NCBI RefSeq assembly: GCF_023746615.1
Contig: NZ_CP082275.1
Location: 186,001-250,000, forward strand
From: Grimontia kaedaensis
GTDB lineage: Bacteria > Pseudomonadota > Gammaproteobacteria > Enterobacterales > Vibrionaceae
DNA: 64,000 nt
Direction of reading: 5' to 3'
Shown here one piece after another: positions 17,087 through 26,264 of the stretch. The position numbers and the translations under genes were made by a program. The notes under the pieces are model-generated. The model searched no databases. It was not told where the DNA came from and saw nothing but the letters and a program-made list of their open reading frames with translations. The first letter of the stretch is position 1, and each line of letters begins with the position of its first letter.

Positions 17087-18058
17087 ATGCTGACTTTTAA
17101 GAAGGTGGCATTTCAGATGTTTGCTGGAAAAACCGTTATGGGGATCGATGTTGGCGCACATTCTGTTCGCGCTGCCATGATCCAAAAACGTGGCAAGGCA
17201 TTAAAGCTTCAGGCTCTCGTTGTTGCACCGCGACAATCCTCCTTAGATGACTCCCTTAAATCGGTAAAAAAGCAGCTCAGAAAAGCGTGTAGTGTCCCTT
17301 GGAACTGGCCGCAGGTCCAGATCATGGGTGTGCCGCAAAGCAACGTGGCGATGAAGAGATTCCCCGCCTCCCTCGATATTCCAGAACACGAGCAGTACGT
17401 TCAGGTTGGGCTGCAACTTAGCGAAAGCCTTGGGTTACCGATGGATGAGTTGCTCTATGACTTCCGTCTACTTCCCGAAAATGATTGGGTTGAAGTCTAT
17501 GCCTGCCGTAAACCCATGCTGAGAGATACGCTGTCAGGTTTGAAATCAGCAGGATTTTCGTTGTCGGTGATTGAACTCCAAACCCATGCACTGATGCGAC
17601 TTTATAAACAGCACATGACGTCCCGGTCTGATGTGGGGGCTTCTTTGATGGTGGATGTCGGAACGGAGCGCTTACAAATCTGTTTGGGTGAAGCCAATGA
17701 AGGCAAATTCTACCGCGAGCTTCCCGTACCTTTTGAACAACATGACGCAAGTACAGAAGAGCTAAGGGCGCTTTACACGCAGAAGCTGGCAGAGACTATA
17801 CAGCGGCAATATCAGCTGGCTTCCACTCAGCTTCAAGGGACTAAGGTCTCGACAGTCTGGCTGTCTGGAGATGGGGCGAAAAAAATCGACATTTTCAAAC
17901 TGGAAGCGGCACTTGGTTGGAGAGTGAGGGCGTTGAACCCACTTCAGGGGCTGAGTTATTCACCAAAGCTTGTCGATGGCCTGAATGAGTCAGCCGTCGC
18001 CTGGTCGACATCCATTGGGCTGGCTTTGCGCGGAGTGATGGATGAACACCAGTATTAA
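17087..18058 (+). CDS. pilM: Type IV pilus assembly protein PilM
   Basis: An actin-like ATPase-fold protein of 323 residues that binds PilN on the cytoplasmic face of the type IV pilus alignment complex. VMGIDVGAHSVRAAMI near the N-terminus and SLMVDVGTERLQICLG near residue 190 are the two phosphate-binding strands of the fold. The sequence is closer in style to the short HofM/PilM of enteric and Vibrio mrcA-linked clusters than to Pseudomonas PilM. The start is unsure: ATG 17087 lacks a good ribosome-binding site, while ATG 17117 (MFAGKTVMGID) is 8 bases after AAGGTGG. It overlaps pilN by 17 bases. Confidence 0.88.
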   Translation: MLTFKKVAFQMFAGKTVMGIDVGAHSVRAAMIQKRGKALKLQALVVAPRQSSLDDSLKSVKKQLRKACSVPWNWPQVQIMGVPQSNVAMKRFPASLDIPEHEQYVQVGLQLSESLGLPMDELLYDFRLLPENDWVEVYACRKPMLRDTLSGLKSAGFSLSVIELQTHALMRLYKQHMTSRSDVGASLMVDVGTERLQICLGEANEGKFYRELPVPFEQHDASTEELRALYTQKLAETIQRQYQLASTQLQGTKVSTVWLSGDGAKKIDIFKLEAALGWRVRALNPLQGLSYSPKLVDGLNESAVAWSTSIGLALRGVMDEHQY

Positions 18059-18629
18059 TCTTCTTCCTTGGCGTGAAATGCAGCGTCAGGCAATACGCCG
18101 ACGCTTTATGAACAAATCTGTGTTGGTCCTCATTCTGGTTTCCCTATGCGTGATTGGTGGCCGTTGGGCTGTCTATAACCAGCTCTCTATACAGGAGGCG
18201 AGAAATGCGCGTCTTCAGCAGGAAATCAATGAATTGAACGTCACGCTAAGGGAGTTTGCCAAACGTGAAGTCGAACGTGATGAACTTCATCGCCGCCTGA
18301 CCCTCGTCAACTCGCTACAAAAACAGCGCAACAATGCCACCTTACTTTTCAATTTCTTGCCACAAATTACGCCGGATGGCGTGGTGCTGGATAAAGTCTC
18401 GATGACAGCGGGAACAGTCACGATTGAAGGACGCAGCCGAGATAACGCTAAGCTCGCCAGCCTGTTGGCTTTGCTGGAAGCTGATTCGGGTGCCAAGAAT
18501 GTGCAAATCCATTCCATCATCAATAACGCTGCGCAGTCTTCTCTGGTTGCCAAGAATTTTCGCGCGACGTTTGACCTTACCGATTATATGACGCTGGAAT
18601 TGCCGAGGGAGGAGAGCAATGGCCGCTGA
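18042..18629 (+). CDS. pilN: Type IV pilus assembly protein PilN
   Basis: A 195-residue bitopic inner-membrane protein. The N-terminal INLLPWREMQRQ is the conserved PilM-binding motif of PilN, followed by a membrane helix near residues 26-46 and a periplasmic coiled-coil plus ferredoxin-like domain that pairs with PilO. The ATG at 18042 lies inside the pilM 3' end with GGAG at 18031-18034. It overlaps pilO by 11 bases, so pilM, N and O are translationally coupled. Confidence 0.93.
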   Translation: MNTSINLLPWREMQRQAIRRRFMNKSVLVLILVSLCVIGGRWAVYNQLSIQEARNARLQQEINELNVTLREFAKREVERDELHRRLTLVNSLQKQRNNATLLFNFLPQITPDGVVLDKVSMTAGTVTIEGRSRDNAKLASLLALLEADSGAKNVQIHSIINNAAQSSLVAKNFRATFDLTDYMTLELPREESNGR

Positions 18630-19212
18630 TTGGCGCGATTGGGAAATCGATGAAATCCCTGAATGGTCAGCGACTGCGCAGAACATATTGCTGGGAGTAC
18701 TGGGCATTGTTGTGCTGGCCGCAGCGTTATTTTTTGTTGTCCTACCTGCACAGCAAGATATCGGGCTAGCCAGACAAGATGAGAGTTTGCTGCGGACACA
18801 ATTTCGCATCAAGGCTGAACAAGTGGCGGCACTTCCGGATGTTGATGAGCAGGTGGCAGAACTGCAGAAGTTTTATAGCCACTTGACTGAACAGTTACCT
18901 GCGGCAGATGAATTGGCTTTGCTGCTTGCCGGCATCAACGACACCGGACTTCAGTACAACCTGAATTTCGAAAAGCTCAACTGGAACAAAGGAAAGCATG
19001 TTGGCTGGTTGTATCAGGTGCCTCTGGATATAGAACTCACGGGTGAATATGCAGACATGGGCGAGTTCTCGGCCGCACTGGCAAGATTGCCACGTATCGT
19101 CACCCTCCAAGATTTCACGCTGTCACGTGAGAAAGATAAAACTGATCGATTGCGTTTCTCGGTAGGGGCACATACCTACCGCTATGAGAAGCAAGAGGAG
19201 GTTTCGCAATGA
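18619..19212 (+). CDS. pilO: Type IV pilus assembly protein PilO
   Basis: A 197-residue inner-membrane protein. A short cytoplasmic tail (MAADWRDWEIDEIPEW) leads to one membrane helix near residues 22-44, a periplasmic coiled coil with LDEQVAEL-type heptads, and the ferredoxin-like domain containing LDIELTGEYADMGEF. PilO dimerises with PilN to form the periplasmic part of the pilus alignment complex linking PilM to PilP and PilQ. It starts within pilN and ends 4 bases into pilP. Confidence 0.93.
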   Translation: MAADWRDWEIDEIPEWSATAQNILLGVLGIVVLAAALFFVVLPAQQDIGLARQDESLLRTQFRIKAEQVAALPDVDEQVAELQKFYSHLTEQLPAADELALLLAGINDTGLQYNLNFEKLNWNKGKHVGWLYQVPLDIELTGEYADMGEFSAALARLPRIVTLQDFTLSREKDKTDRLRFSVGAHTYRYEKQEEVSQ

Positions 19213-19724
19213 GATATCAAGTTGCGATACTGAGCGTGATCCTGCTTTCCGGCTGTATGCAGGAGCCCAAAACGCAAGACCTCGAGCGCTTTATCGTCCA
19301 GACCTATGCGGCAGCCCAGGTGACAGCAACAACGCTTCCGCCTCAACCGACTTACTTCCCTGCGCCTTTTGACCCAGGTATCGATACCGACCCTTTCGTG
19401 CTTCCGGTAGCCATGGAAGAAAAGGAGTTGGTGAAGGGGGACTGCTGGCAGCCGGAAGATGTCCTAGGGAAAGACCCACTCGAGAGCTACGAGCTATCGT
19501 CACTCGAGTTTAAGGGGGTTATTGGACTGCCAGGGAGCTATTGGGCATTGGTCGCAGCGCCCGATGACAGCATTCATCGCGTTGGGCTGGGCCGTATGCT
19601 GGGCAACAATCGAGGACGTGTGGACAGTATCAGTCAACACACTCTTTCTATCACAGAACACTTGCCTGACGGACTTGGCTGCTGGCAGGTACGTAACGTT
19701 AGATTGGCACTCAACAAAAGCTAA
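19209..19724 (+). CDS. pilP: Type IV pilus lipoprotein PilP
   Basis: A 171-residue lipoprotein with signal peptide and lipobox LLSGC, the lipidated cysteine being residue 16. Its C-terminal HR-type beta domain includes YELSSLEFKGVIG and RVGLGRMLGNNRGRV, and contacts the N-terminal domains of PilQ. The two C-terminal cysteines (residue ~72 and GCW near 155) resemble the conserved disulfide. It overlaps pilO by 4 bases and lies 12 bases before pilQ. Confidence 0.93.
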   Translation: MRYQVAILSVILLSGCMQEPKTQDLERFIVQTYAAAQVTATTLPPQPTYFPAPFDPGIDTDPFVLPVAMEEKELVKGDCWQPEDVLGKDPLESYELSSLEFKGVIGLPGSYWALVAAPDDSIHRVGLGRMLGNNRGRVDSISQHTLSITEHLPDGLGCWQVRNVRLALNKS

Positions 19725-19736
19725 AAAGGGTAACTC

Positions 19737-21482
19737 ATGATAAGCCTGGGGAAAGGATGCCGCAGTCTAAGACTGGGAGTGTTATGTCGTAGCCTGATGG
19801 TGATAGCCGCAGTCGTGGCGTCACCTTGGTCGCTTGCGGCCAATCAGCTTCAAAATATTGATGTCAAAGCAGGGGAGAATGGAAAAACCTTGCTGACACT
19901 GTCCCTTGAAGATAAATCCGTGGTGACCAATTTCACAAAAAGCGACGGCGCTTTGTCGATAAGCCTTAAAGGCACATCGGTGGAAGACAACTTGGTGGGT
20001 ATCCGCAGCCTTCAGGATATCGGAAAGGCAACGGCGAATCTGGATGTTAAGCCCGTTGACGATGATGTTGAGCTGACCGTACTGACCGATAGGCACTTTG
20101 GGTATGACTACTATCAGACTAGCAACGTGCTGACGGTAGAGATTTTCCCCTTTGCTTCTCTGCCTTCAGCTAAGAAATCTGATGCTGAGAAAAGCAAGAA
20201 AAACAAAAATATCTCCATCAACTTCCAAGATATTCCTGTCCGTTCTGTGTTACAGATGGTGGCCGAGCACAACGGGTTCAATCTGGTCGTCTCTGATTCC
20301 GTGCAGGGTAGTCTGACGTTACGATTGGACGATGTGCCATGGCAAAAGGCGCTGCAGACTATTTTGAATGTCAAAGGTTTGGATAAGCGCCAGATGGGGA
20401 ACATCCTGCTTGTGGCTCCAAAAGTTGAACTGGATGAACAGGAACGTTTGGTACTTGAAAAACGTCGGCAGGAGCGTGAACTCGCATCATTACGCTCAGA
20501 GGTGATTCAGATTAAGTATGCCAACGCCGTCGACCTTAAAGAGATGATCGGTGGTGGTAGCAGTGAAGATGAAGGCATTAGTCTGTTGTCAGAGCGTGGC
20601 AGCATCGCCGTCGACCCACGTACCAACTCTCTGGTGATTAAAGATCTGGAAGATAACATCGACGTCGTAAAAATGATGATTGATTCACTGGATATTCCGG
20701 TTGACCAGGTTGAGATAGAAGCGCGTATCGTGACTGTGGATGAAGGCACGCTTGAAGAAATTGGCGTTCGCTGGGGAGTTAACAGTCAAAACGGTAACTT
20801 CACGACGGGCGGCTCAATTGAAGGTAACTGGCAGCACTCAGACAGGATAGATTTTGGAGCAGACAATGAGCCTGACGAGTTGATTCTGGATGACCTACTT
20901 AATGTCAACTTGGGGGCTGTGAGTCCAAACGCAAGCAGCATCGCATTCTCAGTCGCTAACTTAGGTAAAGATTTATTGCTCGATCTTGAACTGTCAGCGC
21001 TGCAGGCTGAGTCTCGTGCGGAAATTATTTCCAGTCCCCGCCTGTTAACGACGAACAAACGCTCTGCGTATATTGAACAAGGCACTGAGCTACCCTATTT
21101 GGAAGCATCTTCAAGCGGTGCGGCTGCAGTGTCTTTTAAAAAGGCTGTTCTCAGTTTGTCAGTGACTCCTCAAATTACGCCAGATAGCAGACTGGTCCTT
21201 GACCTTCAGGTCACTCAGGACAAACCTGCAGGTACTGTAAAAGCAGGTACCGGCGAAGCAATGGCCATTAATACCCAACGTATTGGTACTCAGGTGCTGG
21301 TGAATGACGGGGAAACAGTCGTACTTGGCGGGATTTATCAACACGAAATGATGGAAGGCGTCGATAAGGTACCATTGTTGGGTGATATTCCAGGGATTGG
21401 TCAACTCTTTCGCCGTAACTACGAAACTATGGGTAAACGCGAGCTACTGATCTTTGTTACTCCAAGGATTATGACGCAGTAA
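19737..21482 (+). CDS. pilQ: Type IV pilus secretin PilQ
   Basis: A 581-residue outer-membrane secretin. The signal peptide ends near ASPWSLA (residue ~34). One AMIN-like domain follows (35-135), then an STN/secretin short domain (NISINFQDIPVRSVLQMVAEHNGFN near 155-185), an N1/KH domain (220-300) and the secretin pore domain from about 330 to 578, ending in RELLIFVTPRIM. The multimer forms the gate for the pilus fibre; in vibrios the same machinery supports DNA-uptake or MSHA/PilA pili, but no pilin or motor gene is in this window. It is the last gene of pilMNOPQ. Confidence 0.96.
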   Translation: MISLGKGCRSLRLGVLCRSLMVIAAVVASPWSLAANQLQNIDVKAGENGKTLLTLSLEDKSVVTNFTKSDGALSISLKGTSVEDNLVGIRSLQDIGKATANLDVKPVDDDVELTVLTDRHFGYDYYQTSNVLTVEIFPFASLPSAKKSDAEKSKKNKNISINFQDIPVRSVLQMVAEHNGFNLVVSDSVQGSLTLRLDDVPWQKALQTILNVKGLDKRQMGNILLVAPKVELDEQERLVLEKRRQERELASLRSEVIQIKYANAVDLKEMIGGGSSEDEGISLLSERGSIAVDPRTNSLVIKDLEDNIDVVKMMIDSLDIPVDQVEIEARIVTVDEGTLEEIGVRWGVNSQNGNFTTGGSIEGNWQHSDRIDFGADNEPDELILDDLLNVNLGAVSPNASSIAFSVANLGKDLLLDLELSALQAESRAEIISSPRLLTTNKRSAYIEQGTELPYLEASSSGAAAVSFKKAVLSLSVTPQITPDSRLVLDLQVTQDKPAGTVKAGTGEAMAINTQRIGTQVLVNDGETVVLGGIYQHEMMEGVDKVPLLGDIPGIGQLFRRNYETMGKRELLIFVTPRIMTQ

Positions 21483-21628
21483 ATCGAGTTAATTCATTCG
21501 GTTAACCTTGGTTGGAATGGAGGTGCGTAGCAAGGGAAGAGGTCTGTGATGAAAGTGGGTTTCTGCCTTTTTCTTGTCCTTTTGAGCCTCTGGCGGGAAT
21601 TTAAAGGCGAGGGGAAACGTATTTTAAG

Positions 21629-21658
21629 TTGCCAAACGCCCAGTCGACCTGAGATAAT
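21629..21658 (+). promoter_or_regulatory. Putative aroK promoter
   Basis: TTGCCA (21629-21634), 18 bases, GATAAT (21653-21658), about 107 bases upstream of aroK in the 283-base pilQ-aroK gap. No clear terminator for pilQ is visible in that gap. Confidence 0.45.
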
Positions 21659-21765
21659 TTTTGGTCTGATCACGAATATACTGTGAGGAATTTGGCGCCT
21701 CGGGCTTTCTGATTGCGAGCCTGCGGGCGGTGTTGTTTTCATTAACCGCGCGTAAACTGCTTAAA

Positions 21766-22284
21766 ATGGCTGAAAAACGAAATATCTTTCTTGTAGGTCC
21801 AATGGGGGCTGGCAAAAGCACAATTGGTCGACACCTGGCACAACAACTACACATGGAATTTTTCGACTCTGACACTGTGATCGAAGAGCGCACAGGTGCA
21901 GACATTGCATGGGTTTTCGATGTTGAAGGTGAAGAGGGATTCCGCGTTCGCGAAGAGAACGTCATCAACGACCTGACTGAAAAACAAGGTATCGTTCTGG
22001 CAACCGGTGGTGGTTCAATCAAGAGCCGAGAGAGCCGTAATCGTCTGTCTGCTCGTGGTATCGTGGTTTATCTTGAAACCACCATTGAGAAACAACTGGC
22101 ACGTACTCAGCGCGATAAAAAACGTCCTTTGCTGCAAACTGAGCAACCACGTGAAGTATTGGAATCACTGGCGGGCGAGCGTAATCCTCTGTATGAAGAA
22201 ATTGCAGACTATGTAGTGCGTACTGATGATCAAAGCGCCAAGGTTGTGGCAAACCAGATCATCGAATTGCTGGAAAATCACTAA
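21766..22284 (+). CDS. aroK: Shikimate kinase I
   Basis: A 172-residue P-loop kinase (E. coli AroK 173). It phosphorylates the 3-OH of shikimate with ATP in aromatic amino-acid synthesis. The Walker A GPMGAGKS is near residues 11-18, DSDTVIE near 34 holds shikimate and Mg, GGGS near 80 is the substrate glycine motif, and RNPLYEEIADY follows. The start (MAEKRNIFLVG) matches the family; there is an in-frame TTG 12 codons upstream. It is 16 bases before aroB, forming the conserved aroK-aroB-damX-dam series. Confidence 0.96.
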   Translation: MAEKRNIFLVGPMGAGKSTIGRHLAQQLHMEFFDSDTVIEERTGADIAWVFDVEGEEGFRVREENVINDLTEKQGIVLATGGGSIKSRESRNRLSARGIVVYLETTIEKQLARTQRDKKRPLLQTEQPREVLESLAGERNPLYEEIADYVVRTDDQSAKVVANQIIELLENH

Positions 22285-22300
22285 TCAATAAAGGAACTCC

Positions 22301-23377
22301 ATGGAAAGGATTGACGTAAGCTTAGGCGACAGAAGCTACCCTATCTCTATCGGTGCAGGATTACTCTCCGATCCCGCGTATTTTTCTGAAGCTCAAGGAC
22401 GTCGCGTGGTGGTGGTCACCAATGACACCATCGCTCCGCTTTATGCGGACCTTCTTTTGGATACCTTGAACAAAGCTGGTGGTGAGCCAGCTTTGTTGAC
22501 CCTGCCTGATGGCGAGCAATACAAAACCCTCGATACCTTTAACACCATTAATACCTTCCTGCTCGAAGGCAACTACGGCCGTGATGTGCTGATTGTTGCT
22601 TTGGGCGGCGGCGTGATTGGTGATGTGGTCGGTTTTGCCGCAGCTTGTTATCAGCGTGGTGTGGACTTTATTCAGGTTCCAACCACTTTGCTTTCCCAGG
22701 TAGACTCTTCTGTAGGTGGTAAAACCGCAGTGAATCACCCTCTGGGTAAAAACATGATTGGTGCCTTCTACCAGCCAAAAGCCGTTGTTATCGATATCGA
22801 TGTGATGCAAACCTTGCCGCAACGTGAGTTTGCAGCAGGCATGGCGGAAGTCATCAAATACGGCATCATTGCAGATCCAGAATTCTTCGTTTGGTTGGAA
22901 GACAACTACCAGCCACTCAACGCCTTGGAGGCTGAAGCCTTGGTGTATGCCATCAAACGTTGCTGCCAAATCAAGGCAGATGTCGTGGCAGAAGATGAAA
23001 AAGAATCCGGTGTTCGCGCTTTACTGAACCTCGGGCACACTTTCGGGCATGCGATTGAAGCAGAAATGGGTTACGGCAACTGGTTGCATGGCGAAGCCGT
23101 TTCTGCGGGCACTGTGATGGCGGCGGTCACCGCAGTCCACCAACAATTGCTGACACAAGAAGATGTTAGCCGTATCACTTCCTTGCTCGAAAAAGCCAAT
23201 CTTCCCGTGAAAGCACCCTCAAGCATGGGCTATGATGCGTTTATTAAACACATGAAACGCGATAAAAAAGTGCTTTCCGGGCAACTTCGCTTTGTGCTGC
23301 CAACGTCGATTGGTACTGCAGAGGTGGTTGCAAACGTGACTCCTGAAACGCTTGCTGAGGTCATCAAGACACACTAA
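22301..23377 (+). CDS. aroB: 3-dehydroquinate synthase
   Basis: The product has 358 residues (E. coli 362). This NAD- and metal-dependent enzyme converts DAHP to 3-dehydroquinate, the second step of the shikimate pathway. GGGVIGDVVGFAA near residue 103 is the NAD-binding loop, PTTLLSQVDSSVGGKTAVNH near 130 the substrate loop, and the metal ligands include E in MAEVIKYG and H in NLGHTFGHAIE and LHGEAVS. An AAGGAA ribosome-binding site precedes the ATG at 22301. Confidence 0.97.
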   Translation: MERIDVSLGDRSYPISIGAGLLSDPAYFSEAQGRRVVVVTNDTIAPLYADLLLDTLNKAGGEPALLTLPDGEQYKTLDTFNTINTFLLEGNYGRDVLIVALGGGVIGDVVGFAAACYQRGVDFIQVPTTLLSQVDSSVGGKTAVNHPLGKNMIGAFYQPKAVVIDIDVMQTLPQREFAAGMAEVIKYGIIADPEFFVWLEDNYQPLNALEAEALVYAIKRCCQIKADVVAEDEKESGVRALLNLGHTFGHAIEAEMGYGNWLHGEAVSAGTVMAAVTAVHQQLLTQEDVSRITSLLEKANLPVKAPSSMGYDAFIKHMKRDKKVLSGQLRFVLPTSIGTAEVVANVTPETLAEVIKTH

Positions 23378-23389
23378 GCGGGTTTGTAT

Positions 23390-24916
23390 ATGACAGGCTC
23401 CCATGAAATGATTGCGTTGGATCTGGATAGCCAGATCCAACTTTTATCTAGAATCCAATTTCTTACCCGATTTAGCTCCAACCTCGTTCAGGTCACTGGT
23501 GAGCCAGGGGCGGGAAAAACGTGGCTCAGTGAACGATACCTCGAAAACTGGGCAAACGAACCCATCCAATCTCTTCTAATCTGTAATCCAAGTCAGCAGG
23601 ATGCCCAGCATCGTGCCATTATTCTCAAGCAAATCGTGCGCGATGGTGTCTTTAACGAGCAAGATTCGATGCTACAAAGCCTCGACTACATGCTGGAAGG
23701 CCGAAGCGTGCACTGTTTGGTGGTGATAGATGACGCGCAGCGCCTGAGTGCTAACCTCATCGCAGAGCTTTGGGCGTTGGTCACCGAAGCGCAGCAGCGT
23801 GACAACTGGCAGATTAACATCCTGTTATTCAGCCTACGTGGCAAGCTCAACAAATGGCTTCATAAAGTGTCTTACGGCCAGGGCGTGAAGCCGCTGGAGC
23901 TGGAGATCACCCCGCTGGCTGATAATGAACGAGAAATGTTCATCGAAGTGATGATGGTCAGTCGTCAACTCGATGCCGCCCAGCGAAGAGCGCTGAAACA
24001 AAAAGCGGCATCATTGCCTTCTTTACCCGGAGCCCTTCGAGGGCTGGAACAGCAGGAGACCGCTGCAATGGAAGAAAAGAAACGTCGTTCACCCCTCCCT
24101 TTGATCTTGCTGGTGGTGCTGTTGTTAGCATTAGGTGGCGGCATGGTGTGGTGGGCACTGAATCCACAAACTTCGACAGAAGAAGCGGCCGAATCTGTGC
24201 TGCCGGATGGCGTAAAAGAACTATCAGCCATTCTTGATGAGAAAGAAAAAGAAATGGCAGCGCAACAAGGAGAAGGTGAAAGCGGTGAGCAGTCCCTCAA
24301 TGCCAATGCTGAAGTCAACGATGACGATGTTGCTCTGCCTGATAGCCCGTCAGTAGAAGGCATGACAGTGGGCCGTCGTGATGAAAATCGCCGTATCGTG
24401 GTGCCTGACCGTGTTGTCGATGCCATCATTGATGAGCAAGCGGTTGGCGGAGATGGCACTAACGCGGTTGAAGAGCCGCTGATACCAGAATTAGTGCCAC
24501 CTGCTGAAACCACTGTGCGTGTTGAACCAACACAGCCAGAAGCGACAGCAGAAGTCGTGACTGAAGAAACTGAAGCGGTTGCACCATTATCACCACCGAC
24601 GTCAAATGCTGATGTCCCTTTGGCGAACCAGTTGCTATTGACGGTGCCAGAGTCGCGCTACGCCCTGCAGCTGGCAGCATTGCAATCCAAGCAAGCAGTG
24701 ACTGAGTTCCTGCAAGAATATGCGATTACCGATCGCGCGCTGGTGTATGAAACTCGCCGTAACGGTGAACCTTGGTTTATGGTCCTGTTGGGTGATTACC
24801 CATCGGTCGCTGAAGCGCGTCGTGCAGAATTGCAGCTTCCGGCCAATATTCAGGCGCTGACGCCGTGGGCTAAATCTTTCGCTCAGATCCACAAAGAAAT
24901 CGGACTGGTTAACTAA
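23390..24916 (+). CDS. damX: DamX, SPOR-domain cell-division protein
   Basis: A 508-residue bitopic protein. The N-terminal 240 residues are an AAA/ExeA-like ATPase domain with Walker A GEPGAGKT and Walker B-like CLVVIDDAQ. A membrane helix follows near residues 240-262 (PLILLVVLLLALGGG), then a long acidic low-complexity periplasmic linker rich in E, A, P and V, and a C-terminal SPOR domain (YALQLAALQSKQAV ... WFMVLLGDYPSVAEA) that binds denuded septal peptidoglycan. The start is uncertain between ATG 23390, a TTG two codons earlier and ATG 23408. It lies 12 bases after aroB. Confidence 0.9.
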   Translation: MTGSHEMIALDLDSQIQLLSRIQFLTRFSSNLVQVTGEPGAGKTWLSERYLENWANEPIQSLLICNPSQQDAQHRAIILKQIVRDGVFNEQDSMLQSLDYMLEGRSVHCLVVIDDAQRLSANLIAELWALVTEAQQRDNWQINILLFSLRGKLNKWLHKVSYGQGVKPLELEITPLADNEREMFIEVMMVSRQLDAAQRRALKQKAASLPSLPGALRGLEQQETAAMEEKKRRSPLPLILLVVLLLALGGGMVWWALNPQTSTEEAAESVLPDGVKELSAILDEKEKEMAAQQGEGESGEQSLNANAEVNDDDVALPDSPSVEGMTVGRRDENRRIVVPDRVVDAIIDEQAVGGDGTNAVEEPLIPELVPPAETTVRVEPTQPEATAEVVTEETEAVAPLSPPTSNADVPLANQLLLTVPESRYALQLAALQSKQAVTEFLQEYAITDRALVYETRRNGEPWFMVLLGDYPSVAEARRAELQLPANIQALTPWAKSFAQIHKEIGLVN

Positions 24917-25018
24917 CCCGCCTTGATGAAGACAGGGCACGAATTTACGCTGATTGATGGTTAAAAATGAGATACAATCCGCCACCTTTCGAGCAGTAGT
25001 GGTGGTGGACACACATTA

Positions 25019-25852
25019 ATGAAAAAGCATCGTGCCTTTCTTAAGTGGGCCGGAGGTAAATATTCTCTGGTCGACGATATCCGCAAGCACCTGCCGGAAG
25101 GAAAAAAGCTGATTGAGCCATTTGTTGGCGCAGGCTCTGTATTTCTCAATACAGACTATGACCAATATCGTCTGGCTGACATCAATCCGGATTTGATTAA
25201 TCTCTACAATCTTCTTAAACAGGAACCAGAGCGCTACATTGAAGACGCTAAACGACTGTTTACACAAGAGTACAACCAAAAAGCGGCGTATCTGACGATC
25301 CGTGAAGAGTTTAACCAGACGAAAGACCCTTACCTTCGCTCCCTTTACTTTCTGTATATGAACCGCCACGGTTTCAACGGTTTGTGCCGTTACAATAAAA
25401 AAGGCGGATTCAATGTGCCTTTCGGTTCATATAAGAAGCCTTACTTTCCAGAAGCTGAGCTGGAGTTTTTCTCAGAGAAGGCGAAGAAAGCGACTTTTGT
25501 GTGTGAAGGCTATCAGCAGAGCTTTAAAAATGCCCGTCGTGGCAGCGTAATTTACTGCGATCCGCCTTACGCCCCGCTATCGACGACTGCCAACTTCACG
25601 ACCTATGCGAGTGGCGGTTTTAGCTTGGACGATCAAGCATTGCTGGGCGAGTGGGCTCGTAAAGTGAGCATCGAGAAAAACATTCCGGTACTGATTTCTA
25701 ATCACGATACGGCGCTTACCCGAAGCCTCTATCACGGCTCTCACTTCAATATGGTGAAGGTGAAACGTACCATCAGCCGTAACGGTGGTGGGCGCAATAA
25801 AGTGGACGAATTGCTGGCGCTATTTGCCCCAGACGTATCCGAGCTTCTTTAA
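25019..25852 (+). CDS. dam: DNA adenine methyltransferase Dam
   Basis: A 277-residue class alpha N6-adenine methyltransferase acting on GATC. FLKWAGGKYSLV at residues 7-18 is the AdoMet-binding FxGxG-type motif, FVGAGSVFLN follows near 37, and the catalytic DPPYAPLS is near residue 181. Dam directs mismatch repair and replication timing, and is essential for two-chromosome replication in Vibrio cholerae. It follows damX after 102 bases. Its 3' end overlaps by 4 bases the convergent DUF2970 gene. Confidence 0.96.
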   Translation: MKKHRAFLKWAGGKYSLVDDIRKHLPEGKKLIEPFVGAGSVFLNTDYDQYRLADINPDLINLYNLLKQEPERYIEDAKRLFTQEYNQKAAYLTIREEFNQTKDPYLRSLYFLYMNRHGFNGLCRYNKKGGFNVPFGSYKKPYFPEAELEFFSEKAKKATFVCEGYQQSFKNARRGSVIYCDPPYAPLSTTANFTTYASGGFSLDDQALLGEWARKVSIEKNIPVLISNHDTALTRSLYHGSHFNMVKVKRTISRNGGGRNKVDELLALFAPDVSELL

Positions 25853-26061
25853 TCTGGCGTAATGAGTGAAACCAAGCCCACCAGCCCAAGCACAAACACA
25901 GCGACAAATACAAAACCGACAATGATATAAGGTACCATGCTGGATTGCTGAAAATCGCGTTGTCGGTTTTTGTCTGATTGCACACCAAACATTGCCGCAA
26001 ACACACTTTTCACCACATCCAGTAAACCCACTTTTTCCTGCTGCGGTTTTTCATTATCCAT
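25849..26061 (-). CDS. DUF2970 small membrane protein
   Basis: A 70-residue protein. The cytoplasmic half LLDVVKSVFAAMFGVQSDKNRQRDFQQ is the DUF2970 signature, followed by one membrane helix near residues 44-66 (YIIVGFVFVAVFVLGLV). The function is unknown; such proteins are common near dam/rpe in marine gammaproteobacteria. It is convergent with dam, overlapping by 4 bases. Confidence 0.8.
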   Translation of the reverse strand: MDNEKPQQEKVGLLDVVKSVFAAMFGVQSDKNRQRDFQQSSMVPYIIVGFVFVAVFVLGLVGLVSLITPD

Positions 26062-26173
26062 TGTGTATTCTTCTTTGTTCTCGTTTGTTAATCCCAGCTT
26101 AGAACAGGGGAGAGGTTGCCGTCTGTCCCAGCTTCAAAATTCAGGGGTTATGGTTTGAATCAGAGGATCTGAT

Positions 26174-26202
26174 AAGACAGATGCCACGCAATCGGGTAGA
26201 AT
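26174..26202 (+). promoter_or_regulatory. Putative rpe-gph-trpS promoter
   Basis: AAGACA (26174-26179), 17 bases, TAGAAT (26197-26202), about 62 bases upstream of rpe and the only promoter-like pair I see in the 200-base gap after the DUF2970 gene. Confidence 0.4.
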
Positions 26203-26264
26203 TGCGGCGAATTTCAGGTAATCGCTACGCCCGGCAAATGGGTACTTTACAGTGAGGCTAAAGG

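Noticed and set aside
21549..21686. A 45-codon plus-strand frame in the pilQ-aroK gap with GAAGAGG upstream of its ATG and a hydrophobic start (MKVGFCLFLVLLS).
   Set aside because: It overlaps the putative aroK promoter, its second half has no protein-like pattern, and nothing suggests conservation; chance cannot be excluded.
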